DNA of 64,000 nucleotides from Gammaproteobacteria bacterium (GTDB taxonomy: Bacteria > Pseudomonadota > Gammaproteobacteria > SURF-13), in contig JACPZD010000001.1 of assembly GCA_016195665.1 (NCBI GenBank), positions 124,001 to 188,000 of the forward strand. Reading direction: 5' to 3'. The notes beneath the pieces were generated by a model that searched no databases, was not told the DNA's origin, and worked only from the letters and a program-made list of their open reading frames with translations. Shown here in pieces: positions 36,487 to 44,553 of the stretch (the stretch's first letter is position 1; every line of letters begins with the position of its first letter). A program made the translations under genes and the position numbers.

Positions 36487-36885
36487 CTAATAATGCGCGT
36501 GGTCGGCGTCGGCTTCGTCCTCGTCTTTGTCCAGCGGCCAGAGTAAAGGGCGTCCAGCATCAGGCGATAGCGCGTCTCGCGGGCGTTGAGTTGAGCGAGG
36601 GCGGCGGCGAGGGAGGTTCCAGGGCCAAGCGGCGGGCGTTGAGCGTCTCGCTCAAACTTGCTTCGCCCAGGCTGTAGGCGCGGGCCATGAGTTCGGCGTT
36701 GTGCTGCATGGCGTCCGCCGCCGTGCGTGCGCTTTGCCAAGACTCATAGGCGCTGGCGGCATTGGCGTAAGTGTTGATGATCTCGGCGTTGAGGCGGCGC
36801 AATGTCAGCGCCTCGTTTTGCGCGGCGATGGAGGATTGCGCGAGCGCGGCGGATTGCGCAGCGGCGCGCGCGTGTAAAAGGGGTC
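36487..36885 (-). pseudogene. C-terminal fragment of a second czcC-type gene
   Basis: The frame carries AALAQSSIAAQNEALTLRRL, INTYANAASAYESWQ, MQHNAELMARAYSLGEASLS and LNARRLALE. After a frameshift it continues AALAQLNARETRYRLMLDA and, after another, WPLDKDEDEADADHAHY-stop at 36487. This parallels almost residue for residue the last 120 residues of the intact OMF at 37831–39099. Everything upstream of about 36885 is missing. It is therefore the 3' relic of a duplicated RND operon. Confidence 0.85.
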
Positions 36886-37066
36886 GTAAAAGGGGTCGCG
36901 TCTTGTATTTTGATATTATGTTTTCCAATAATATGGGGTGGGCACATGGCGCGTACGTCCTCAAGCGCTCAGACCTCAGGATCAGAGCCCTTTCAAAGAG
37001 GGAACTCACCGGCGTCTCACTCTAACCCCTTAATCACGGCTTTGCGCGGCCCGCTTGACTGCGATT

Positions 37067-37294
37067 TTAGGCCGCTTGAAGTACCGCCCGCCGGATGTGC
37101 GGAGGCAGTTCGACAACTGAAAAGAAGCTGGATGGGTAAAGATAGTCTTCGCCGGATTCATCAACGATGCGGACTAGTTTGTGCTTTGCCGCCTCGCCGT
37201 CGGCAAGTGCGACGTAGAGCTTTCGCTTTTCCAACGACGCTTCATAACCCTCGTTATTTAAGCAGACCATCATTTGTTGGCTTGGTTTAGGCAT
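37067..37294 (-). CDS. Conserved small protein of unknown function (second of a pair)
   Basis: 75 residues. MMVCLNNEGYEASLEKRKLY and IVDESGEDYLYPSSFF match a widespread family of small uncharacterised proteins that I recognise by the ESGEDYLYP segment. Its ATG lies two bases after the true stop of the preceding small gene, so the two form a tight pair. A toxin–antitoxin or regulatory pair has been suggested for many such small pairs in general, but nothing here proves it. With the partner gene interrupted, its translation may now be uncoupled. Confidence 0.7.
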   Translation of the reverse strand: MPKPSQQMMVCLNNEGYEASLEKRKLYVALADGEAAKHKLVRIVDESGEDYLYPSSFFSVVELPPHIRRAVLQAA

Positions 37295-37296
37295 TT

Positions 37297-37691
37297 TCAG
37301 AACCCTTCAATGAACCGTTTGATCTTGAACTCTTTCCTTCCGATACCCGATGCTTCGTACCAGTGAACCTCAGCGAGATGAGCGTGCCCGTCTCTAAGGA
37401 AGCTCTGAATAAGTCCATCCTGGACTTCTCAGAGCACGAAAAGCAAAAACGTGGTTTTTGCTTTTCTTCATTTTTCAAACACTTCCGTGTTTGAAAAATG
37501 GCGGTGCGTCCCTGCACCGCTGGAACCTCTGACTTAATCAGAGGTTCCCTAAGCCGAACGCGGGCGATGCCCTTGCGTTTACGCCAACGCCCTTTACCAT
37601 ATAGCTTTCTAAGACGTGCCACTTCACGGATAGAAGATCCGACGGCGAATGTTTCTGCGTGCGAAATTTCGCCGAGGATCTCAAAGTGCAT
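37297..37691 (-). pseudogene. Conserved small gene interrupted by a hairpin element
   Basis: The start MHFEILGEISHAETFAVG and KLYGKGRWRKRKGIARVRL belong to a family of small basic proteins that normally continues HWYEA–GIG–K-KRF. Here the frame is broken after RVRLR by the 151-bp element at 37399–37549 flanked by CTAAG. Deleting 155 bases (element plus one target copy) gives RVRLRDGHAHLAEVHWYEA, then GIGRKEFKIKRFIEGF and a stop at 37297–37299, 79 residues in all. The current frame instead runs to 37287 with nonsense sequence. Confidence 0.88.
37399..37549. mobile_element. Serial-hairpin insertion element with CTAAG target duplication
   Basis: 151 bp made of five consecutive hairpins. They are: GCTCTGA/TCAGAGC with inner GTCC/GGAC (37402–37434); GAAAAGCAAAAAC/GTTTTTGCTTTTC, 13 bp (37438–37466); CATTTTTCAAACAC/GTGTTTGAAAAATG, 14 bp (37469–37500); GCGGTGC/GCACCGC (37501–37520); GGAACCTCTGA/TCAGAGGTTCC, 11 bp (37522–37548). 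The outer ends are also inverted repeats of each other (GAAGCTCTGAATAAGTC against GGAACCTCTGATTAAGTC). CTAAG flanks both sides. It carries no gene. The end sequence is shared with the CCGCCAAG elements. Confidence 0.88.
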
Positions 37692-37830
37692 GGGTTCATG
37701 GTGACAAACCCGACCGCCGTCGTCAATACCATAGCCATCAGAGGTCTAAGCAGTGCGTAGTCTGGGGAATGAAACGAAACCCGGGACAGCACTTCCCGAC
37801 AACACTCAGGCTGGCGCTTCTTCGATAGTT

Positions 37831-39099
37831 TTAATAATGCGCGTGCGTCTCGTCTTCATCCCTATCGAGCGGCCATAGTTGGTGAGAGTCTAATAGCAAG
37901 CGATAGCGGGACTCGCGTGCATTGAGTTGCGCCAGTGCGGCGGCAAGGCCGGTCTCCAAGGCCTGGCGGCGGGCAAGCAGGACTTCCGATAATCCCATCT
38001 CACCGAGGCTATAGGCCCGCGTCATCAGCTCTGCATTGCGTTGCATGCCGTCGGCGGCGGCCTTCGCCTTTTGCCAACCGTCATAAGCGGCCACGGCGTT
38101 GTTGTAAGCATTGGGAATGTCGGCTCCAAGCCTGCGCAAGGTCTTGGCCTCGTTATAAGCCGCTATCTCGGCCTGGGCCAGAGCGCCCGATTCACTAGCG
38201 CGACGCGCCTCACCCGGCAGCGGTATGGATAAGAACAGGCCGGTGATGTGATCCCCACCGTCACGCTCGGAGGAATAGTTAATGCCGACGGTCGGATCGG
38301 GTGTTTTGTCGGCGCTGCTGCGATTCAGGTGTAGTTGCGCGCGCTGTACTTCGCCGTGCACCAGGGCGAGCTCGTGGTTGTGCTCCAGTATCTTCTCGCG
38401 CCAATAATCAAGCCCTTCCTGTAAGGGTTCCGGCTCAACCAGGGCGGGATCGCCGGGAAGCGTTATCCCCACGTAACGCTGGGTGACATCCGTCGCCGCC
38501 GTCTGTTCGCGCAATTTGGCCTGACGCAGCGCGTATTCCGCCTGCGCGAGCGCGGCCCCGCTGAGCGAGACCTCCAACTGGGGCGCGTCCCCTGCCGCCA
38601 CACGCTTGCGTACGATAGCAAGTTGCTCGCCGAGCGCGTCCACCTGATTTTGCCACTGTTTGGCCTGCACGCGCTCTTGCTGCCACGCGAACCAGAGCCG
38701 CAGCAAGTCACGCCCACTCTCATGCAAGGCGTCGCCATAGGAGAGCTTGGCCAGGTTTATGCCTTGCGCTCCGAGCTGTTGGTCAATCGCTGCCTTACCA
38801 GGCAGCCGCAAGCCCCGCTCGAGGGCGGCATCCCATTCGTTGAAGTTACCGCTGTCGCGCACCCGGCGTTGCTTTTCTGTAAGTTTCGCCGTGAACTCAT
38901 AAGGCCCGGCATTGAGCTTGCGGGCATTGGCCTCCCCCAGCTTGATGCCGGCCTGCGCCGCCTGCACCATGGGGCTGTTGTCCATCGCCTCTTTTACGGT
39001 TTGCAGCGGCGGCAAATCGGGATAATCGGTAAAGTTCTCTTGTGCAGCAGAAACGGCGGCAGTGCCCGCCGCGAAGATGAAAAACCAGATGCGCATCAC
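37831..39099 (-). CDS. Outer-membrane channel (CzcC/TolC family), operon 2
   Basis: 422 residues. A signal peptide (MMRIWFFIFAAGTAAVSA) is followed by two outer-membrane-efflux repeats with long coiled coils. The C-terminal WPLDRDEDETHAHY is acidic and His-containing, perhaps a metal-touching tip. It overlaps the DUF3240 gene by ATGA, so translation is coupled. It is last gene of the second RND operon (small protein, adaptor, pump, DUF3240, OMF). A frameshifted copy of its last 120 codons lies at 36487–36885. Confidence 0.92.
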   Translation of the reverse strand: MMRIWFFIFAAGTAAVSAAQENFTDYPDLPPLQTVKEAMDNSPMVQAAQAGIKLGEANARKLNAGPYEFTAKLTEKQRRVRDSGNFNEWDAALERGLRLPGKAAIDQQLGAQGINLAKLSYGDALHESGRDLLRLWFAWQQERVQAKQWQNQVDALGEQLAIVRKRVAAGDAPQLEVSLSGAALAQAEYALRQAKLREQTAATDVTQRYVGITLPGDPALVEPEPLQEGLDYWREKILEHNHELALVHGEVQRAQLHLNRSSADKTPDPTVGINYSSERDGGDHITGLFLSIPLPGEARRASESGALAQAEIAAYNEAKTLRRLGADIPNAYNNAVAAYDGWQKAKAAADGMQRNAELMTRAYSLGEMGLSEVLLARRQALETGLAAALAQLNARESRYRLLLDSHQLWPLDRDEDETHAHY

Positions 39100-39407
39100 A
39101 GGAAACTCCCAAACTCCGTAACTGGAGTCATGTAATAAACGATGTTGGTGCGCGGCAGCGCCTGCTTGATATCCCGCAGCAAGGTTTGCGCATCGGCATG
39201 ATGCATAATGATTTGTATCTCTACCCGGTGTGCACGGCCGCGCACTTTTTCGGCCATGCTCTGATAGGTAACATTGCGCCCGTGACCCTCCACCTCGGAG
39301 GTAATGAAGCCACCGGCAAGCGTTTCATGCTCCAGCAACAAGTCCAGAATATTTTCTTCCAACGCCTTGGGGACAATCAGCGTCAAACAACGATCGGGCG
39401 AGTTCAT
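39096..39407 (-). CDS. DUF3240 family protein of RND operon 2
   Basis: 103 residues from ATG 39407 (MNSPDRCLTLIVPKALEENI), three bases before the pump stop at 39410. The fold of DUF3240 is a small ferredoxin-like (P-II-like) domain: LTLIVPKALEE as strand one, MAEKVRGRAHRVEIQIIMHH as strands two and three. Members nearly always lie beside heavy-metal RND pumps and may sense or tune them. This position mirrors that of the P-II-like protein in operon 1. Confidence 0.9.
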   Translation of the reverse strand: MNSPDRCLTLIVPKALEENILDLLLEHETLAGGFITSEVEGHGRNVTYQSMAEKVRGRAHRVEIQIIMHHADAQTLLRDIKQALPRTNIVYYMTPVTEFGSFL

Positions 39408-39409
39408 TT

Positions 39410-42400
39410 TTAGGCCTCCTTCGGGCTTATGCCAAAGCGGCGATAAAGAATAGGCAGCAAGATCAGCGTCAGCAGGGTGGCGCTCACCAGACCGCCGATC
39501 ACCACGATCGCCAAAGGTTTCTGAATCTCCGATCCGGGGCCGCTGGCAAACAGCAACGGCACCAGGCCGAAGGCGGCGATGCTGGCGGTCATCAACACCG
39601 GGCGCAAACGCCGCTTCGCTCCTTCGATCACCACAGCAGCGAGCGCCATGCCTTGCGCGCGCAACTGGTTGAAGTAACTGACCATCACCACGCCGTTCAA
39701 TACCGCGATGCCAAGCAGGGCGATAAAGCCGACTGAGGCGGGAACGGATAGATATTCCCCCGACAGCCATAGGGCGAACACGCCGCCGACCATGGCGAAT
39801 GGGATGTTGGAAAGCACCAGCACCGCCTGGCGTACCGAGCCGAAGGTGGCGAACAGCAACAGAAAGATCAGCCCCAATGCCACCGGCACCACGATAGCAA
39901 GACGCGCGGCGGCGCGCTGCTGATTTTCAAATTGTCCGCCCCAACTCAACCGGTAGCCATCAGGTAATTTCACGCGCTCGCTCACCGCCCGTCTGGCCTC
40001 TTCCACAAAGCCGACCAGGTCGCGGTTCTGCACATTGGAGAGCGTCACTGACATGCGCGCGGCGTTTTCACGGTCTATCTTGACCGGCCCGTCCACGCGC
40101 TGCAACTTGGCCACGGTGGAAATCGGGACATTCCCGCCATTGGGCAAAGCCAGGGTCAGTTGGGAAAACAGGGTCGGCGAGGTACGCACGTTATCTTCAC
40201 CGCGCAGCAACACCGGCGTGCGCCGCGCCCCTTCCAGCACTACGCCCAAGGTCTTGCCTTCCAGTTGTGAGCGCAACGCCTCGCCGATGTCATCCACGTT
40301 CAAGCCCATGCGCCCGGCGGCGAGCCGGTCGATCCCGACCGTAAGATATTGCACGCCCTCATTCTGCACCGTATATACATCCTGGCTGCCGGGGACGGTC
40401 TTCAGCACCGCCTCGATCTCCGCGGCCAAGCGGTTGAGGGTGGCGAGATCCGGCCCGAACACCTTCACCGCGATATCGCCGCGCACGCCGATAATCATCT
40501 CCTGCACGCGCATGTCTATCGGCTGGGTGAAGCTGTAGGAAATGCCCGGCAATTGATCGAGCACCTTGCGCAGTTCATCTTTCAGCCATTCCTTGTCGGG
40601 TACGCGCCACTCGCTGCGCGGCTTGGTCTTTAGATAGGTGTCGGTCTGATTCAGTCCCATCGGATCGAGACCCAACTCATCCGCCCCGGCGCGCGCCACG
40701 ATGCCGGTTACTTCCGGCACCTGGCTCATTATCGCCTGATGGATTTTCAAATCCAGCGCGGCGGTTTGCTCCAGGCTGATGGAAGGCAGTTTCACGATGC
40801 CGACAATGAGATCACCCTCGTCCATTTCCGGCATGAAGGTCTTGCCGGTTTGCATGTAAACAAAAACGGTCAACAGCAATGCCACTCCGGCTGCCGTCAC
40901 AACGGTTTTTACGTGATTCAAGGACCAGCGCAACAGCGGTTCATACAGCGCGTTTGCCTTACGCACCAGCCAGGGCTCATTATGCGCAACCCGTTTCAGC
41001 AGAAAGGAAGCGAGCACCGGAATAATCGTTAGAGAAAGCGCTAGCGAGCCGGACAGGGCGAACACGATGGTCAATGCCACCGGGATGAACAGTTTGCCCT
41101 CCAGGCCTTGCAGTGTGAGCAGCGGCAGGAACACGATGATGATAATCAGAATACCGGCGGTCACGGGTGTCGCCACCTCGCGCACCGCGCGGTAAATCAC
41201 ATGCAGGTGCGGCACAGACGCGGCGCTCTTGTCGTGCGCGAGATGCGAGACGGTGTTTTCCACTACCACCACCGCCGCGTCCACCAGCATGCCGATGGCA
41301 ATCGCCAGCCCGCCCAGGCTCATCAGATTGGCCGACATGCCGAATAGCCGCATCATGATAAAGGTGACCAGCGCCGCCAACGGCAAGGTCAGCGCCACCA
41401 CCAGCGCGGCGCGCAGATTGCCCAGAAACAGAATGAGCAGAATCACCACCAGCACGATGGCTTCCAATAAAGCCTCAGAGACAGTGCCGACCGCGCGCTC
41501 CACCAGGCTGCCGCGATCATAAAACACTTTTGTTTTCACCCCCTTTGGGAGCGTGGGGGTCAGTTCCGCCAGCTTGTTGCGCACGCCCTCCACCACTTGC
41601 TGTGCGTTCGCGCCGCGCAGGCCCAGCACCAGGCCCTGCACCGCCTCGCCCTTGCCGTCCTTGGTCACCACGCCGTAGCGGGTGAGACTGCCGATGCGCA
41701 CCTCGGCCACATCGCCCACGCGCACCGGCATGCCATCGCGGCTGGTCACGACGATGGCGCGCAAGTCGTCCAGCGTCTTGATCGTGCCCTCGGAACGCAC
41801 CAGCAACACCTCTTCACCGTCGGTGAGACGTCCCGCGCCGTCGTTGCGATTATTGGTCTCCAGCGCCGCCTGCAATTCATCCAGGCCAATGCCGCGCGCG
41901 CGCAAGGCCATGTTGTCCGGCGCCACCTCGAAACTGCGCACCAGCCCGCCCAGCGCGTTGACATCGGCTACGCCCGGCAAGGTACGCAGCGCCGGGCGGA
42001 TCACCCAATCCAACAGGCTCCTGCGCTCCATGAGCGAGAGATCGCCGCCCTCGATGGTGAACATGAACATCTCGCCCAGCGGCGTGGTGATCGGCGCGAG
42101 GCCGCCGGAAATACCGGAAGGAAGATCGCCGGCGATATTGTTGTAGCGCTCCGCGACCTGCTGCCGCGCCCAGTAAATGTCGGTGCCGTCCGTAAAATCG
42201 AGGGTGATGTCGGTCAGCCCGTATTTGGTCACCGAGCGCAGGATTTTCTGGTTCGGGATGCCGAGCATCTCCACCTCGATGGGCGCGGTGATGCGCGCCT
42301 CGATCTCTTCCGGCGTCATGCCGGGGGCCTTGATGATGACCTTGACCTGCGTGGACGAGACATCGGGAAAGGCGTCTATGGGCAAGCCTTTGAAGGCATA

Positions 42401-42487
42401 GCTGCCGCCCGCGATGAGCAGCAACATGAACAGCAACATCAGCAGACGCTGGGTCAGGGCGAATTCAACCAGGCGCGCCAGCATCAT
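39410..42487 (-). CDS. Heavy-metal efflux RND pump (CzcA/CusA family), operon 2
   Basis: 1025 residues from ATG 42487, which overlaps the adaptor stop (ATGATG); ATG 42484 is an equal alternative. Full 12-helix pump: FKGLPIDAFPDVSSTQVKV near the N-terminus, helix-4 IAIGMLVDAAVVVVENTVS with the proton-relay Asp and Glu. DAAVVVVEN differs from the DGAVVMVEN of the first pump and is closer to the helix-4 pattern of CusA-like pumps, but the methionine relay expected for Cu(I) was not established. The two operons probably handle different ions. Confidence 0.95.
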   Translation of the reverse strand: MMLARLVEFALTQRLLMLLFMLLLIAGGSYAFKGLPIDAFPDVSSTQVKVIIKAPGMTPEEIEARITAPIEVEMLGIPNQKILRSVTKYGLTDITLDFTDGTDIYWARQQVAERYNNIAGDLPSGISGGLAPITTPLGEMFMFTIEGGDLSLMERRSLLDWVIRPALRTLPGVADVNALGGLVRSFEVAPDNMALRARGIGLDELQAALETNNRNDGAGRLTDGEEVLLVRSEGTIKTLDDLRAIVVTSRDGMPVRVGDVAEVRIGSLTRYGVVTKDGKGEAVQGLVLGLRGANAQQVVEGVRNKLAELTPTLPKGVKTKVFYDRGSLVERAVGTVSEALLEAIVLVVILLILFLGNLRAALVVALTLPLAALVTFIMMRLFGMSANLMSLGGLAIAIGMLVDAAVVVVENTVSHLAHDKSAASVPHLHVIYRAVREVATPVTAGILIIIIVFLPLLTLQGLEGKLFIPVALTIVFALSGSLALSLTIIPVLASFLLKRVAHNEPWLVRKANALYEPLLRWSLNHVKTVVTAAGVALLLTVFVYMQTGKTFMPEMDEGDLIVGIVKLPSISLEQTAALDLKIHQAIMSQVPEVTGIVARAGADELGLDPMGLNQTDTYLKTKPRSEWRVPDKEWLKDELRKVLDQLPGISYSFTQPIDMRVQEMIIGVRGDIAVKVFGPDLATLNRLAAEIEAVLKTVPGSQDVYTVQNEGVQYLTVGIDRLAAGRMGLNVDDIGEALRSQLEGKTLGVVLEGARRTPVLLRGEDNVRTSPTLFSQLTLALPNGGNVPISTVAKLQRVDGPVKIDRENAARMSVTLSNVQNRDLVGFVEEARRAVSERVKLPDGYRLSWGGQFENQQRAAARLAIVVPVALGLIFLLLFATFGSVRQAVLVLSNIPFAMVGGVFALWLSGEYLSVPASVGFIALLGIAVLNGVVMVSYFNQLRAQGMALAAVVIEGAKRRLRPVLMTASIAAFGLVPLLFASGPGSEIQKPLAIVVIGGLVSATLLTLILLPILYRRFGISPKEA

Positions 42488-43587
42488 TCGCCTCCACCCA
42501 GTCCCTGCCAAGCGCCTTTCAAGGCCACCACGCCACGCACCGCGATACGTTCATCGCCGCGCAATGGAGCTTGAACAGTGCTGGTCTCCGCCTCCGCGCT
42601 CACCACCGTCACCGCTTGCGCCCGAAAACCGCTGGGAGTTTGTACAAACACATACACCTGTCCTTGCTGGCGCACCAAGGCCTGGTTCGGCACGGCCCAC
42701 TGTTGGGTCACGGTGTCGGGTGCGGCAATCATCACCTCAATCTGTTGCCCGGGGCGCAGGCGTTGTGCGCCTTCGGTCACCTCTGCGCGCACCATCACGG
42801 TCTGATTGGCGCTATCCACGCTGCGCCCCACCGACAGCACCTTGCCGACGGCTTGATAAGCGGGCACAGTGATCTTGCTGCCCTCGTTTATCTGCGCCAG
42901 CCGCGACAGCGGCACGGCGACCTCCAGCCACAGAGGCGAGAGGCTGGCCAATTTGTAGAGCGGGGCCGACGCCTCGGTGCGCTGTCCGGCCACGGCCAGT
43001 TGTTCCAGCACCACACCGTCCATAGGGGAGACAATCTCCACGGCGCTGGTCAGGATGCGCTGGTCCCGCAACTGCTGAATGGCCGCTTTACTCATGCCAT
43101 AAAGAGACAGTAACTGCTGGCGCTCGGCCAATTCGGCGGAGGCTTCGGTAAACTCGTTTTTCGTCATTAAATAGCGGCTCCCCGCAATGATGCCATCCTT
43201 GAACAGTTTCTCATCGCGCCCGAGATTCTCGCGCCGTAACGCCGCCCGCGTCACCGCTTGTAAGAATGTCCGTTGCGCTTCGATGAGCGTGGGGCTTTCC
43301 AGGCGTGCCAGAATCTGATCCTGTTTTACCTGCTCATTGACGGCCACCCGCATGCTCTCCACGAAACCGGCCACGGGCGCACTCACAATGTGCATCTGGC
43401 TGTTGGGGATCACCACCTGTGCAGGCAACCCGGCCGCAACCTCTGCCTCTTGCTTCCGGAGGGACGCAGTCGCAATGTCCAGGGATTGCGCCTGTTCAAC
43501 AGACATCGGAATGTCCTCGGCGGCGTACAGCACCGGGAAGGTAAAAACATTACTCAATAGCAGACAAATAGTGCGCAGCTTGCGCAT
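42484..43587 (-). CDS. Periplasmic adaptor (CzcB family), operon 2
   Basis: 367 residues from ATG 43587 (MRKLRTICLLLSNVFTFPVLYA, a signal peptide) with AGGAG eight bases upstream. Barrel-sandwich, hairpin and beta-barrel domains follow (HIVSAPVAGFVESMRVAVNE; VEIVSPMDGVVLEQLAVAGQ). It overlaps the pump gene by ATGA. Unlike the operon-1 adaptor it has no lipobox and no charged linker, so the two adaptors are only remotely related. Confidence 0.92.
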   Translation of the reverse strand: MRKLRTICLLLSNVFTFPVLYAAEDIPMSVEQAQSLDIATASLRKQEAEVAAGLPAQVVIPNSQMHIVSAPVAGFVESMRVAVNEQVKQDQILARLESPTLIEAQRTFLQAVTRAALRRENLGRDEKLFKDGIIAGSRYLMTKNEFTEASAELAERQQLLSLYGMSKAAIQQLRDQRILTSAVEIVSPMDGVVLEQLAVAGQRTEASAPLYKLASLSPLWLEVAVPLSRLAQINEGSKITVPAYQAVGKVLSVGRSVDSANQTVMVRAEVTEGAQRLRPGQQIEVMIAAPDTVTQQWAVPNQALVRQQGQVYVFVQTPSGFRAQAVTVVSAEAETSTVQAPLRGDERIAVRGVVALKGAWQGLGGGE

Positions 43588-43600
43588 GCCCTTTACTCCT

Positions 43601-43640
43601 GTAGCTTGGCGCCAAGCGGCCAAGCCTGCTTAGTAGGTTT
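43601..43640. repeat. Direct repeat, left copy (possible attachment site)
   Basis: GTAGCTTGGCGCCAAGCGG then CCAAGCCTGCTTAGTAGGT. The same sequence, differing at about four positions, is at 50029–50066. The two copies flank the segment that holds an integrase remnant and the arsR metal operon. They could be attachment-site copies or simply two copies of a dispersed repeat. Confidence 0.55.
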
Positions 43641-43693
43641 ACTAATCCGGCGGCCGAATGAATTCGGCCCTACAATCCATGAACTACTGGAGA

Positions 43694-44074
43694 TTAAAGG
43701 ATGTAAGGAGGGGCGTGCGCGGGGGGTAAGGCAAAGTGCCAGCGTGGAACGGCGATGCTGGGCGGTGAAATAGCAGCAAGGCAGGCCTGCGTCTGTCCTG
43801 ACGAGAACCTGAAAGGAGGCAGGCCGGGATCGGCTGAGCCGGAAAGTTTTTTAGAGAGGGTCAGGGCTGCCGTGACGGCCTGCGTATCCAGCGCCTCAAC
43901 CTTGGCTTCAGGGCAGGGCGAAGTATCGAGGCAGTACAACTCCACCACGTCATGCTGATGGACACCGGACAAATCGTGCGTCTTGGCATCAAAATGGGCA
44001 TGCAGCAGCGGCGCAAAGCATTGCAGCAGCGCAAATAAAAAGACCGCAAACAGCCTGCTGTAGTAACTCGCCAT
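43694..44074 (-). CDS. Small exported protein at the head of RND operon 2
   Basis: 126 residues. A signal sequence (LFAVFLFALLQCFAPLLHAHFD) is followed by GVHQHDVVELYCLDTSPCPE, with His and Cys that could bind metal, and a Pro-rich C-terminus. No family recognised; the build resembles the small head protein of RND operon 1. The start lacks a strong ribosome site. Confidence 0.55.
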   Translation of the reverse strand: MASYYSRLFAVFLFALLQCFAPLLHAHFDAKTHDLSGVHQHDVVELYCLDTSPCPEAKVEALDTQAVTAALTLSKKLSGSADPGLPPFRFSSGQTQACLAAISPPSIAVPRWHFALPPAHAPPYIL

Positions 44075-44130
44075 GACTTTATGGTAACTGCAACCTAAAA
44101 AGGTTGCCAGAGAATTTTATTAAAAGATTT

Positions 44131-44264
44131 TTAAGGAAACTCTGAAAAATATATCGCCAACCGCCAAGGCGCCAAGGTCACCAAGAAAAAAGGCTTGAAT
44201 TTGTAAAGAAAAGTCTTGGCGTTCTTGGCGTCTTGGCGGTTCAACATGATCAGAGCTTCCTTAA
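44131..44264. mobile_element. CCGCCAAG element with complete TTAAGGAA–CTCTGA ends
   Basis: The left end is TTAAGGAAACTCTGA and the right end TCAGAGCTTCCTTAA, matching as inverted repeats at 14 of 15 positions. The core begins CCGCCAAGGCGCCAAGG and ends CTTGGCGTCTTGGCGG. It is inverted relative to the copies at 54665 and 60251 (the ATATATCGCCAACC arm is on the left). No coding capacity. Confidence 0.85.
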
Positions 44265-44273
44265 GTTTGACAC

Positions 44274-44400
44274 AGGATGCTGGCCGGGCATGGCTTCCGG
44301 GCGATGGTGTGCGCCATCCTTGATGCAGTGCCGCATGACCGATCTGACTACATCGAACACCAGTTAGCGCATGACGGAGCCGCCGGGAGCATTGCGCAGG
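44274..44400 (+). pseudogene. Remnant of a P4-type tyrosine integrase
   Basis: The frame gives AGHGFRAMVCAILDAVPHD and RSDYIEHQLAHD. HGFRAM is the HxxR active-site block, and D-IEHQLAH the following conserved block, of P4-like integrases. The tyrosine box and all upstream domains are missing, and the reading becomes unrecognisable after about 44390. It lies just before the arsR operon, marking an old island border. Confidence 0.7.
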
Positions 44401-44513
44401 TGGCGGAGGCTGCCTTGTGGCCGGAGACGCCGCGTGATGAGAGGTCGAATCGCGTTGGTCGCCATATCTCACAGACCAATTTGTAACAGCCGCTCCTTTC
44501 CACCCAAGTAATC

Positions 44514-44553
44514 TTGACCGGCAAAGATTATATATGTACACTGGCGCATATAT
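44514..44553 (+). promoter_or_regulatory. Promoter and operator of the arsR operon
   Basis: A −35 TTGACC (44514–44519) and −10 TACACT (44537–44542) are spaced by 17 bases. An inverted repeat ATATATG (44530–44536) / CATATAT (44547–44553) with a ten-base centre straddles the −10. This is the expected layout for an ArsR/SmtB repressor site: bound repressor would block polymerase. Transcription would start near 44549, leaving almost no leader before the ATG at 44552. Confidence 0.65.

Noticed and set aside
37538-37792. An 84-codon minus-strand frame beginning upstream of the interrupted small gene
   Set aside because: It is in another frame from the conserved MHFEILGEIS protein and matches nothing.
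41597-42574. A 325-codon plus-strand frame opposite the second RND pump
   Set aside because: His/Gln/Arg-rich mirror of a highly conserved pump gene.
44534-44551. ATG at 44534 as the arsR start
   Set aside because: It lies upstream of the −10 box inside the operator; ATG 44552 fits the promoter and the family N-terminus.
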